From: Mugil cephalus
Taxonomy: Eukaryota; Chordata; Actinopteri; Mugiliformes; Mugilidae
Assembly (NCBI RefSeq): GCF_022458985.1
Contig: NC_061781.1
Location: forward strand, 2,774,501 to 2,838,500
DNA: 64,000 bases
Direction: 5' to 3'
Below the pieces are notes generated by a model. It saw only the letters and a program-made list of their open reading frames with translations, was not told the DNA's origin and did no database searches. A program made the position numbers and the translations under genes. Below are positions 11,915 through 22,267 of the stretch, in pieces (within the stretch, counting starts at the first letter, position 1; each line of letters begins with the position of its first letter).

Positions 11915-12780
11915 TCAGTCTTTACCAGCCCCCATCTTCTTGTCTTTGGCCTCCTGCCACAGTCTGCATCCTATTTCTATCTTCTGTTGATCTGAAACAG
12001 GTTCCACCAGTACTGAATAGTAGGACAACTTCTTGGGAGGGTGTCTGACTGTGGGTGGGTTTCTCCTGGTTTGCGCAGGTTCTTTGGAAGCCACCTTCCA
12101 TTTTCCTGTCCCCCCTGGCTGAGTTCCAACCCCTGAAGTCTGTCCCGGACACTCGTTCTCCCCCTCATCCTCCAGTTCGCTTTGATTCCCTCTGGTGTAC
12201 CTCTCCTGTGGCTGTGTTTTACTTGGGTCCACCAACCGAACATCTTCCATAGCTTCTGTATCACTGCAACCAGTGCCAGCCTCAATGTCGGGCTCCCTTG
12301 TCATACACAACCCCTGCTGTGGCTCCAGGGGGAGGAACATGCACTGGGTGAGCAAATTTTGGTGGACCACCCTTCCATCTTCCATCTCAAGTAGTGCAGC
12401 ATGCCATTCCAGACAGACATAAAATAAATCTGTACAGAGCACTTGTTCAGAGCTTGCAGTTCTGGTATATGGCAAAGTGTCTGCCAGTCATGCTACCAAC
12501 AGATGTTGTGTCCCGGAGACTTGGCCAATGGAACATTATTTACTATAGAATGATTTATGCCATGGCAGTGCAACTTTCACACTGTGCCCTTCAGCATCGA
12601 TGATGACATCTGGGTATGCTTCAGTGTCGTAATTAACGACACACCACTCTCCACTGTGCTTTACCTCAATCATTTCAGGTCTCATAGGATTATCTGGTGC
12701 CTTTCCACATGCTGGGGACTCGTCAGATGAAACAGTAACATTAGATGGATTGACCTCTTGAGGCAGGGGAAGTCCAAAAC
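11915..12780 (-). pseudogene. Retrotransposon pol-like C-terminal remnant (tentative)
   Basis: A 186-codon open stretch (12475-11915) ends in a proline/arginine-rich segment, RRNPPTVRHPPKKLSYYSV, like the tails of many fish Ty3/gypsy polyproteins. Upstream in the same sense (about 12780-12600) a broken frame has GEWCVVNYDTEAYPDVI. Composition is rich in E, Q, P and T. No integrase or RT motif is left. Together with the possible LTR downstream it may be the 3' end of one LTR element lying directly against the duplication junction at 12785. Alternative: remnant of a DNA-transposon protein. Confidence 0.35.
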
Positions 12781-12847
12781 CTCTCTTTTATGTATCAAGT
12801 GTTCACATTTATAAAACTCTAGGTTTCGTTGAGGAGCGAATATCTAC

Positions 12848-13023
12848 CTGAAGTGGGAGACTGTGATGATGACCAGCAGGTTGAGAGCCACTGTGATCAC
12901 AGAGATGGACAATAGCAGAATGTTCAAGACTCCAGCTTCAAACCAGTGAAGTGTGGGCTTCCTGCAGGATGTTTTGAGGAGATGTGGAAAACAGAGCTCC
13001 ACTTGGTCCTGGATCTCCATCAT
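12848..13023 (-). pseudogene. Orphan TAAR exon 1
   Basis: 176 bp, the same length and frame as the other TAAR first exons: MMEIQDQ start, HLLKTSCRKP (the NTS glycosylation site is changed to KTS), and a TM1 ending in SHFR. It is open throughout, but no exon 2 follows: unrelated sequence begins about 60 bp into the intron. The donor here reads CAG|GTAGAT, a normal GT, where the three intact genes have GC. It is best explained as the product of a duplication whose edge fell in the intron. It is closest to TAAR-1 exon 1 and should not make a receptor. Confidence 0.85.
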
Positions 13024-13154
13024 CAGACAGCTGCAGTACCAGCAGCTTTTCGACCAGAACTCTCCAGTGTATCACTGATTTATCTTGTTGTGCTATCCTC
13101 CTCTGATTTAATCTCTGTAGAATTATGTCCATCCTCTTTCGCTCTCCACAACAG

Positions 13155-14951
13155 CTCAGACATTCCTACGTTCGTCATGTGAGTAACCATATCGCCTCAC
13201 TTCCTGTTTCTGGGGCGCAGCTGTGTTTGCTTGCGGACTGTTTTAGCTTGTTTAAAATTACAAAAACATTGTCTGTAAGCGGTGAACTCTTGTTTTCAGT
13301 CTACTCAACCGCTTGTCTTCCTTGTGAATCTTACATCTCATCTTCACTTAATCAACTTTGGTGTGTTTAATAGTTAGTTTCGCTTCTCCTTCTCTCTTCT
13401 GTTCATCTTGTCACATGATTAGTTACTCCTCTGCTTCCTTTAGCGATAATGATGCTTGTAATAAATGTAGTTCATTTGTAGTTTTGAAGGTGAGGCTCTC
13501 TGAACTGGAAGCACGGCTCTGTGGCACCATGGAAAAACCAGCAGCTAGCCAGCGCAGCTTCCATTAACATAGCTCCTGCTAGCTGTCCCCTTGCAACTCC
13601 CAAAGCTTTAATTCATTTAGTCTTGTTCATTCAGACTGGAAAACACAAAAAAAAAAATCTTTTTGCTTTGGTTTATCATCCACCTCCTCCTTACTCTGAA
13701 TTTATAGTCGAATTCTCTGAGTTTTTATGTGATTTAGTGCTTAGAACAGAGAAAGTCATTATAGTAGGTGACTTTAAAATCCATGTTGATGTTGGCAGTG
13801 CTAGTCTTAGCTCTGAAAAACTAGTTCATGCATTTGTGACTTCCAGGCTGGATTATTGTAACTCATTACTGTCTGGCTGTCCAAATAGCTCTTTAAAAGC
13901 CTCCAATTGATTCAAAATGCTGCAGCAAGAACAGTGACAGGAATTAGCAAGAGAGATCATATTACTCCAGTATTAGCTTCGCTTCATTGGCTCCCTTTAA
14001 AATCTGGAATTGAATTTAAAAATCTCCTCCTTACATACAAGGTTCTCACAGGCCTTGCTCCATCATATGTGAAAGACCTCATAGTACCATATTGTCCCAA
14101 CAGATCACTACGATCTCAAAGTGCAGGTCTACTTGTGGTTCCTAGAGTTTCTAAAGGTAGAATGGGAGGTAGAGCCTTCAGCTATCAGGCTCCTCTCCTG
14201 TGGAATCAGCTCCCAGTTTGGATTCGGGAGGCAGACATCCTCTGTACTTTTAAGGTCAGGCTTAAGACTTTCCTTTTTGAAAAAGCTTATAGCTAGGGCT
14301 GGACTTAACCATCCCTTAGTTATGCTGATATAGGCCTAGGCTGCAGGGGGACAATGCAACGAGGAAATGTACTCTATTTTCTCTTGTTTGGCACCAAGCT
14401 CTTGTCCTCTAATCTCTCTATTTTCCCTCTATTTTCTTTTCTGTTACTAACTGCTGTGTCTCCCTGTGTCCCCTCCCCCCATCTTCTTGTGAGGGTCTCG
14501 AAATTCGAAGCTACATCTGGTGTTGTGGTCTCATCAACCTCCCCAGTCTTCATGGCCTCTTGGAGTTGTCCACTCTTAATGGGATGAACAGTTCTCCAAC
14601 CTGCCCATGTTTTCTTTTATTTTCTCAAACTGTCGCAAAAGATCATCAGCTATCTTGTATTATTAGATTCTTTAGTCCAATGTACATATCTATGAGAGAA
14701 GTTTGTTTATCTTGTTTCTCATGCTCTTCTTTTCTCTCTATCTTTTCTGTTTCTACCGGGCTGGCCTTCGGCAGATGTGTTTTTCCATATGAGTTGAGTT
14801 CTGCTCAAGTTTCTTCCTGTTAAAAGGGAGCTTTTCCCTTCCTGCTGTCAACTTCAGGCTCAGAGGTTTTAGGTTGTTTTTTTTTGTCTTGAGACAATTT
14901 GTATTGTTATTGATGCTATATAAATAAAATTGAATTGAATTGAATTGAATC
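13155..14951 (+). mobile_element. L2-like LINE, copy C, internally deleted
   Basis: It has the same 5' end as copies A and D and an ORF1 start (SYSSASFSDNDACNKC, about 13420). An endonuclease piece with VIIVGDFKIHVDVG (about 13757-13798) jumps directly to the RT C-terminus ([20 protein letters not shown]). An open stretch 13907-14296 then carries ITPVLASLHWLPLKSGIEFK. The tail is four ATTGA units ending at 14951. The whole RT palm is missing. Its partner copy A has a different internal deletion, so the two lost sequence independently after duplication. Confidence 0.8.
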
Positions 14952-15324
14952 TCAATCGGTCAAAGTCTTTCCCTTCACTTTCTCAAATATCCCTTCCTGA
15001 TCCTTTGGTTCATTTCCTTTCAGTGTTTTCTCAAATTTCTATGCCCATACATATGTTATTACAAGTTGCACGCAATCTTGTTTTACATACTATTTTGAAG
15101 GAAATGAGAGGTGAATAGTCATCTGTGGGGAGTTGTAGAGAAGGAAGAAGGGGACGGAAAAATGTCCTATTCAATCATTTATATAGCATCAACAACAAAA
15201 CAAATTGTAACCAGATAATTTACAAAACCTGGCTGAGGAGAGGGACACACACGCTACATGCTACACATGTTAAACAGTAGTAGCACATTCACGCCTATAC
15301 AAAATCTACACTAAAAACTGATAT

Positions 15325-15595
15325 AAGTAACAGTTCAGTGTTCCGCTGGGAAACTTTTGGACCTGACATTCATGTAGATGTTACTTAGACATGAAGCACC
15401 CACCTAGACTAGACCAGACACCCCCACCCAATAGTAATGACACTCCTCGATGGCAGCAGCCATCCCCAGCAGGATGCAGCCAGACACAGACACACACAAT
15501 GATGTAAATGAGAATGGAAAAAAACACCTGGTTGCCAAAGTCCCTGCATCCTAAACTGATCAAGTATGGTCATAATGTTATGTCTGATCACTGTT
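15325..15595. mobile_element. Mariner-like element, copy Z2 (left end lost)
   Basis: Starts at AACAGTTCAGTGTTCCGCTG, within the element, and keeps the right end GGTCATAATGTTATGTCTGA. It is the unit-2 partner of Z1. The left end and about 0.2 kb of flank have been deleted in this copy. Confidence 0.6.
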
Positions 15596-15609
15596 TGCAC
15601 ACACTGTGG

Positions 15610-15785
15610 ATCATCTTATCTCATCTCATACTGCAGGGGTTGCTGGAGCCTATCCCAGCTGTCACCGGGCTTGAGGCTAACACATAGACAAACAACTATT
15701 CACACTCAGACTCACACGTAGGGTCAGTTTAGGGTCACCAATTAGTCTAATGAACATGTCTTTGAGTACTCAGAGAAAACCCTCA
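15610..15785. repeat. Dispersed fish repeat, second copy
   Basis: Matches 8455-8640 (GGAGCCTATCCCAGCTGTCACC, shorter near its end). It lies just downstream of the TAAR-3 stop. Confidence 0.5.
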
Positions 15786-15833
15786 GTTGAAAATAAAAGG
15801 CCTGTAATAGTACAAATACCAGTTTCACGATCT

Positions 15834-17048
15834 CTACATTATGCTGGCCCCACAGGAGCCAGGCTTCAGTATCTGCAGAGTGACGATGAGTTTAACAGCA
15901 CCTCTAAACCAGGGATAAAACAGTGCATAAATCACAGGGTTTAGACAAGAATTGAAATAAGCCAGGAAGGCTACAAAAGTTCCAGATGTAGTACTGAGCA
16001 CAGCCTCAGACACAATATAGCAATAATAAGGGCAGTAACATATGAGATATACAACTACAAGAACACCAAGAGTCCTGGCTGCTTTCAACTCAGATTTCTT
16101 TCTTGTCACAGTCAGTGAAACCTGGACTTTGACAGCTGTAACATGAAAGCGCATGGCACGAGCCTGAGACACAGCCACCACAAATATTCTCAGATACAGA
16201 ACTACGATGACAGTAATGGGAACAATGAAGGATATAACAACATCAACACTTCCTGTGATGTAGTCAACAACCAGCACACACTCTCCATAGCAGGATTTAG
16301 TCTTGTTTGGTTCAGTCAGGACATCCTTCACATAAAAACCAGTGTAGAAAGAAGAACAAACCCAGCACAGACAAACGCCAATTTTCACTTTTGTCACAGT
16401 GACTCTGGTGGGGTAATGCAAAGGGTAACAAATGGCCACATAACGGTCAACTGATATGAGCAGAATGTTTCCTATGGAGGCAGAGACAATGTTGCAAGTT
16501 AGAAATCCACAAAGAGAACAGAGAGCATCCCCAAACACCCAGCAGGTTGTTTTCCTAAAGATTTCTACCGGCATCGACAGCAGGCCCACAAGAAAGTCTG
16601 ACACAGCCAGAGAGAGGAGGAGGATGTTAGTGGGTGTATGAAGCTGTCTGGAAGGAGACAGAAAAGCATCAATTACACATTAATCATGTCAAAACATTTT
16701 CAGTTAAAGTTATAATAGTGTATTTTTGCTTAGGTTCTATAAACTATTGTTGCTAAGTGTGCCCAATCATTTAATTCATGCAGACATTCATGAATAATGC
16801 ATATAATATATAACAAAGTGTGCACATTTCTGAAACGTAAACTCTAGGTTTTGTTGAGGAGCAAATCTCTGCCTGAAGTGGGAGACTGAGATGATGACTA
16901 GCAGGTTGAGAGCCACTGTGATCACAGAGATGGACGACAGCAGAATGTTCAAGACTCCAGCTTCAGACCAGTGAAGTGTGGGCTTCCTGCAGGATGTGTT
17001 GAGGAGATGTGGAAAACAGAGCTCCACTTGGTCCTGGATCTCCATCAT
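15834..17048 (-). CDS. Trace amine-associated receptor (TAAR-3 of the cluster), two exons
   Basis: Class A GPCR of the TAAR family. Exon 1 is 17048-16873 and exon 2 is 16647-15834, giving 329 residues after a 225-bp GC-AG intron. Exon 2 begins with A rather than G, so the split codon is AGA and Arg is kept. Marks as in its paralogues: NTSC, HFRQLHTPTN, Cys3.25, DRYVAICYPLHY (the preceding Ile is Val), TM7 NSCLNPVIYALFYPWF. Thr109 is at 3.32, Asp194 at 5.42, and TM6 has CYCP. TAAR-2 and TAAR-3 are nearly identical except for the end of TM6 to TM7 (about residues 268-290), where they differ sharply. The frame is open for 50 codons before the chosen start; I prefer the internal ATG because the extension is not shared with TAAR-1. 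Likely functional. Confidence 0.9.
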
Positions 17049-17235
17049 CAGACAGTTACAGTACCCACAGCTCTTTGACCAGAACTCTTTATCTAGTTCT
17101 GCCATGCCTCCCCTCATCTCTTTTAGTCTCTGTGGAATTCCGTCCATCTTCTTTCTCTCTACACAGCTTCCTTTGTGCTCTGCCCCTTTGTCCGTCATAA
17201 GTTAAAGTTAGATGGAACTGTCTGCAAAGTTGGCC

Positions 17236-17458
17236 TATCTACAGTGGTGTGAAAAAGTGTTAGCCCCCTACCTGATTTCTTATTTGTTTTGCATGTTTGT
17301 CACACTTAATGTTTCAGATCATCATACAAATTTAAATATTAGTCAAAGATAACACAAGTAAATACAAAAATTAAGGTTATTGTTATATTTATTGTTATAT
17401 GATGTAACAAATTCCAAACCTACATGGCCCTGTGTGAAAAATGATTGCCACCTAAACG
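17236..17458 (+). mobile_element. DNA transposon-like repeat X, copy 2 (left part)
   Basis: Same start as copy 1 (CTACAGTGGTGTGAAAAAGTG) with the same upstream flank. It is interrupted at TA 17459-17460 by the Tc1-like element and resumes at about 18482 with TTGGTTGGGCCACCCTTA. Confidence 0.55.
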
Positions 17459-17460
17459 TA

Positions 17461-18479
17461 CAGTACTGCTGTAAACCAAGAATGCTTTCAAAATAAGTGA
17501 ATGAACAGAAGAGAAATCTAAATGTAATCAATATTTGGTGTGACCACCCTTTACCTTCAACACAGCATCAATTCTTCTAGGTACACTTGCACACAGTGTT
17601 TGAAGGTACTCGGCTAGTAGGTTGTTCCAAACATGGACAACTAACCACAGATCTTCTGTGGATGTAGGCTTCTATCAAATCCTTCTGTCTCTTCATGTAA
17701 TCCCAGGCACACTCCATGATGTTGAGATCAGGGCTCAGTGGGGGCCATGCCATCACTTCCAGGACTTCTCGTTCTTCGTTACGCTGAAGAGAGTTCTTAA
17801 TAACTTAAATCCCCAACTCCATTTATAGAAATGCAGCCTCAAACTTGCAAGGAACCTTGCCTCGCTCTTGCCTGCAGACACTCATTATTGTACCACTCTT
17901 CAGCCCTTCAGTGAACTAACTGCCTTCTGCTACAGCCAAATATTTAAAATTTTGACTCACCTGTCCAGAGCACCAGCTGCTGTTTTTCTGCAGCCCAGTT
18001 CCTATGTTTAAGTTGAGTAACATGGCCTTATTTCCACGTCAGAGGGATGGAGTTTTGGCTGCAACTCTTCCATGAAGACCACTTCTAGCCAGACTTCTCC
18101 AGACAGAAGATGGGTGCACCTGGGTCCCACTGGTTTCTGACAGTTCTGAGCTGATGGCACTGCTGGACGTCTTCTGATTTCTAATGGAAATAATCTTGAT
18201 GTGTTTTTCATCTGCTGTACTAAGTTTCCTTGGCCGACAAGTCTACGATTCTACAACTCCTTGACTTTGTGTAAGTGTACCTATAAGGATTGATGCTGGT
18301 TTGAAGGCAAATACTGGGGTGCCTTAGATTTTTCCTTTGCTCGTTTTCTTTGCATTTTGTAAACTGATAAAAATAAACAATCATTATTTAAACTGATGAA
18401 AATAAACTATTATTTTTTGAAAGCATTCTTAGTTTACCGCATTTTTTCCACACCAGCCTGAAACTTTTGCATAGTAGTG
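17461..18479 (-). mobile_element. Tc1-like transposon, degraded, nested in repeat X
   Basis: 1019 bp flanked by TA on both sides (17459-17460 and 18480-18481), the Tc1/mariner target. The ends are inverted repeats sharing GTAAACYAAGAATGCTTTCAAAA (Y = C or T); the left one lacks its outer 35 bases or so. The minus strand carries transposase remnants: HLLS then SLARSGLHGRVAAK near 18060-18110, and WPPLSPDLNIMECAWDYMKR near 17690-17745, which is the third-acidic-residue block of the DDE domain. Several stops and frame changes; not active. Confidence 0.8.
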
Positions 18480-18481
18480 TA

Positions 18482-18720
18482 CTAATATTGGTTGGGCCAC
18501 CCTTAACAGCAACAACAACTAATTTGCTTTTCTACCTACTGGTGCTCAAAGTGCTTACAGTCACAGACACATCTACCCATTCACTCTCACAAGTACACAC
18601 ACATTCACACACCAGTGTCATGCACTGCGAGTAACTGGGGGTTCAGTGTCTTGCTCACACTTCAGCATGTGGCACATTCTGGGAATCGAACCGCTAACCC
18701 GGTGGCCGAAAATGTTCCTT
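18482..18720. repeat. Remainder of repeat X and a dispersed repeat
   Basis: 18482-18530 continues repeat X. From about 18540 the phrases TACCCATTCACTCTCACAAG, GGGGGTTCAGTGTCTTGCTCA and GGGAATCGAACCGCTAACCC are those of a widespread fish repeat. No gene. Confidence 0.5.
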
Positions 18721-18859
18721 TGTGTGTGCATGCATGCAGTACGATATGTCATTTTGCATCACATTTGTGATTTTTGAAGTGGTTATCTTTTGTTTTTGAA
18801 TAACAGGAAGAAAGTCAGAAAAAAAAGAATAAAGGAAAAATATGACACAAACACTTCAT

Positions 18860-19040
18860 ATCACAGAGCAACCACTTTATTGTAGCCCTCGCGTTGTCCT
18901 CTGGGTCGAGGTGACCTAATAGCCGAAAACGTCCCTTTATGTGTGTTCACAGAGCCGCTTTATTGTATATCCCTCGTATTGTCCCCTGGGTCGAGGTGCC
19001 CTGATAGCTGAAAATGTCCCTTTGTGTGTGCATGTGTACG
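18860..19040. repeat. Tandem duplication of a unit of about 90 bp
   Basis: Two copies of a unit with TTTATTGTAGCCCTCG (second copy TTTATTGTATATCCCTCG), GGGTCGAGGTG and GTCCCTTTRTGTGTG (R = A or G) lie side by side; a partial third copy of its end is at about 18700-18735. Not coding. Confidence 0.65.
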
Positions 19041-20073
19041 GGCATGTGTGTGTGCATGAGTGCATGCTGAAGAAAGGAAACCTGTAGGACTTAAAGAACT
19101 GGCACCCCGTGTCCCTTCTTTGCACGGACTACAAGATCCTCTCCAAGGCCCTGCCGAAGGCCAGTTGGGTAGAAGCAGAGAATATATAGAGAAAAGAACA
19201 ACAGGAGAAACAGATAAACAAACTTCTGTCATAGATACATACATCAAGCTGAAGGAAACATGTAGGATCTAGTAATATAGCACATAACTGATGATCTTAT
19301 GTGACAGTTGGTGAGTATAACAGGAATCATGGGCAGGTTGGTGAATTGTTCATCTAGGTAGGAGTGGACAACTGGAGGAGGCCATGAAGATTGGGGCAGA
19401 TGTAGTTTATGGAGTTCCACAGGTCTGATACACAGCACTCCAGACCATGAAGACTGGGCTGGTGGATGAGGCAACAGCAGCAGATGTAGTTTACAGCTCC
19501 ACAGGTCAGATATTCAGCACTCTGGACCAGAGACCCTCATAAGAAGATGGAGAGGGAGGGGAGCGGAGGGGAGCGGAGGGGAGAGAGTAAGACACATTGG
19601 TTAGTAAATTATAAGAGATAGAAAATAAAATGATAAGATATTAGAGGACAGGAGCCAGAGAAAAAAGAGGAGAGGACATGTCCTCAGTGCATCGTCCCCC
19701 TGCAGCCTAGGCCTATAGTAGCATAACTAAGGGATGGTTAAGTCCAGCCCTAGCTATAAGCTTTTTCAAAAAGGAAAGTCTTAAGCCTGACCTTAAACGT
19801 AGAGACTGTGTCTGCCTTCCGAACCCAAACTGGGAGCTGGTTCCACAGGAGAGGAGCCTGATAGCTGAAGGCTCTACCTCCCATTCTACTTCTACTAGAG
19901 AAACTCTAGGAACCACAAGTGGACCTGCACTTTGAGATCGTAGTGATCTGTTGGGACAATATGGTTCTATGAGGTCTTTCACATATGATGGACTAGGCCT
20001 TTCAAAGCCTTATATGTAAGGAGGAGGATTTTAAATTCAATTCTAGATTTTAAAGGGAGCCAATGAAGCAAAG

Positions 20074-21445
20074 CTAATACTGGAGTAATATGATCTCTCT
20101 GCTAACTCCTGTCAGTGCTCTTGCTGCAGCATTTTGAATCAATTGGAGGCTTTTTAAAGAGCTGCTTGGACAGCCAGACAGTGATGAGTTACAACAATCC
20201 AGCCTGGAAGACACAAATGCATGAGCTAGTTTTTCCGCATCACTCTGAGAAAGGATGTTCCTAATTTTGATGATATTATGAAGGTGAAAGAAAGCAGTCC
20301 TAGTCACCTGCTTTATGTGAAAATTAAAGGATATATCCTGGTCAAATATAACACCAAGGTTTTTCACAGTAGTACTGGAGGCCAAGGTAATGCCATCCAA
20401 CAAAAGCAGGTGATTAGATAATGAATCTCTGACATGTTTAGAGCTAAATACGATAACGGTTTTGTCTGAGTTTAAAAGTAGAAACTTAAAGGTCATCCAA
20501 GCCTATATGTCTTTAAGGCATGCTTGGAGTCTAACCAGCGGAATAGTTTCATCTGGTTTCATGGATAAATATAGCTGGGTATTATCTGCGTGGCAATGGA
20601 AGTTTATGCCGTGCTCTCTAATAATATTGCCTAAGGGAAGCATGTATAATGTGAATAATATTGGTCTTAGCACAGAACAGAGCACAGAGCACCTGTGGAA
20701 CTCCATAGCTTACTTTGGTATATATAGAAGAAGTGTTGTTTACATGGACAAACTAGAATCTGTCTGACAGACATGATTCCAACCAGTCTAATGCAGTTCC
20801 TGTAATCTTGATCACACTTTCAAGTCTCTGTTGTAGAATACTGTGATCAATAGTGTCAAATGCAGCACTGAGATCTAGCGGGACAAGTATAGAGACAAGT
20901 CCATCATCTGAAGCCATGAGGAGATCATTGGTAATTTTAACCAGAGCCGTTTCTGTACTATGATGAGCTCTAAAACCTGACTGAAACTCTTCAAACAAAC
21001 CATTCTTGTTTAAATGATCAACCAACTGATTGGCAACAACCCTTTCTGAAACTTTAGAGATAAAAGGAAGGTTGAAAATTGGCCTATAGTTGGCTAAAAC
21101 ATTTGGGTCAAGAGTGGGTTTTTTAAGTAATGGTTTAATTACAGCAGTTTTAAAAGACTGGGGCACATATCCTGTTAATAAAGATATGTTTATCTGATTT
21201 AATGTGGAGGTATTAATTAATGGAAAAACCTCCTTGAGCAACTTCATCGGGATGGGGTCTAGAAGACAAGGTGATGGTTTAGATGCTGTAATAACTGAAG
21301 TGAGCTCAATTAGAACAAAAGAATCCAAATATTGACTGGGTCCTACAGAGGTTTCTAATGCCACTGTACTTACATCTTTGACAGCTGGGAGGGTGCTATG
21401 AATTTTATCTCTAATGCCAACAATTCTATTAGTAAAGAAGCTCAT
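20074..21445 (-). pseudogene. L2-like LINE reverse transcriptase (ORF2 part)
   Basis: Motifs in order: [105 protein letters not shown]. They match RT fingers, palm and thumb of the L2 clade. The catalytic YADD reads HADN. The frame changes near 20750 and again near 20500. The broken endonuclease lies upstream (VAPLKKKVINRRRVALWYN, about 21710-21760). Confidence 0.85.
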
Positions 21446-22267
21446 GAAGTCATTACTGCTGAGGGCTGAAGGAATAGATGGCCCAACAAAGCTGTGACTC
21501 TTTGTCAGCCTGGCTACAGTGCTGAAAAGAAATCTGGGGTTGTACTTGTTTTCTTCTATTAATGAAGAATAATATGCTGTTCTAATCTTACGGTGGTTGT
21601 TTTTTTATAAGTTGTTCAACTATCTTTTCAGGCTATGTGAGCTTCTTCAGAACTAGTGGAATTCCAAATTCTTTCCAGCTTTTGAACTGCCTGCTTTGAA
21701 CTATGCAACTGTGAATTATACCATAGAGCTACCCTCCTTCGATTTATCACCTTCTTTTTCAGAGGAGCAACTAGATTTAGAGTTGTGCTAAATGATGCTA
21801 TCGTGCTGTCAACAAAATAATCTATTTGTGATGGATTTAGATTGTGGTTGCTGACATCCACATCACTGACATAAGGCACTGAGGTAAATACTGAAGGAAT
21901 TTATTCCTTATATCTAGTTACAGCATCATCAGGTAAGTGTCTACCATAACGAAATGGTTTTCCAATATCTGTGTTATCTCTTATAGTAAATTCAAATGTT
22001 ACAAGGAAATGATCGGACAATAGAGGTTTATGAGAATATATTCAGTTTCTATGCCATAAGTTAGTACAAGATCTAAGGTGTGATTGAAACAGTGAGATGA
22101 ACCATTTACATTCTGAGAAAAGCCAATTGGGGAGTAATGGGTGTGTACTAGAGAAACAGCAGAGAGGCGTGTAAGACAGCAACTCTGCCTCCTGGGCTGA
22201 ACTCTGGGTTGTCATGGTTTTGGGGGGTTAATAAAATCGGCCAAAGGTGGGGTGAACTCCATCTCGT

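Larger units (their letters stand above)
12785..17458. repeat. Segmental duplication, unit 2
   Basis: Paralogue of 3428-10460. Order: orphan TAAR exon 1, L2 copy C, spacer, Z2 transposon, TAAR-3, upstream flank, repeat X. The similarity starts abruptly at TATGTATCAAGTG (12787) and matches position 3432. Left of this point the sequence is unrelated to the TAAR-1 intron. Confidence 0.75.

Noticed and set aside
16788-17198. TAAR-3 with a 50-residue N-terminal extension (start at 17198)
   Set aside because: The extension is only partly open in TAAR-2 and absent in TAAR-1. It has no signal-like segment, and the internal ATG gives the usual TAAR N-terminus.
18690-18712. tRNA-like B box (GGGAATCGAACC in antisense)
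   Set aside because: No A box or cloverleaf around it; it is part of a common dispersed repeat.
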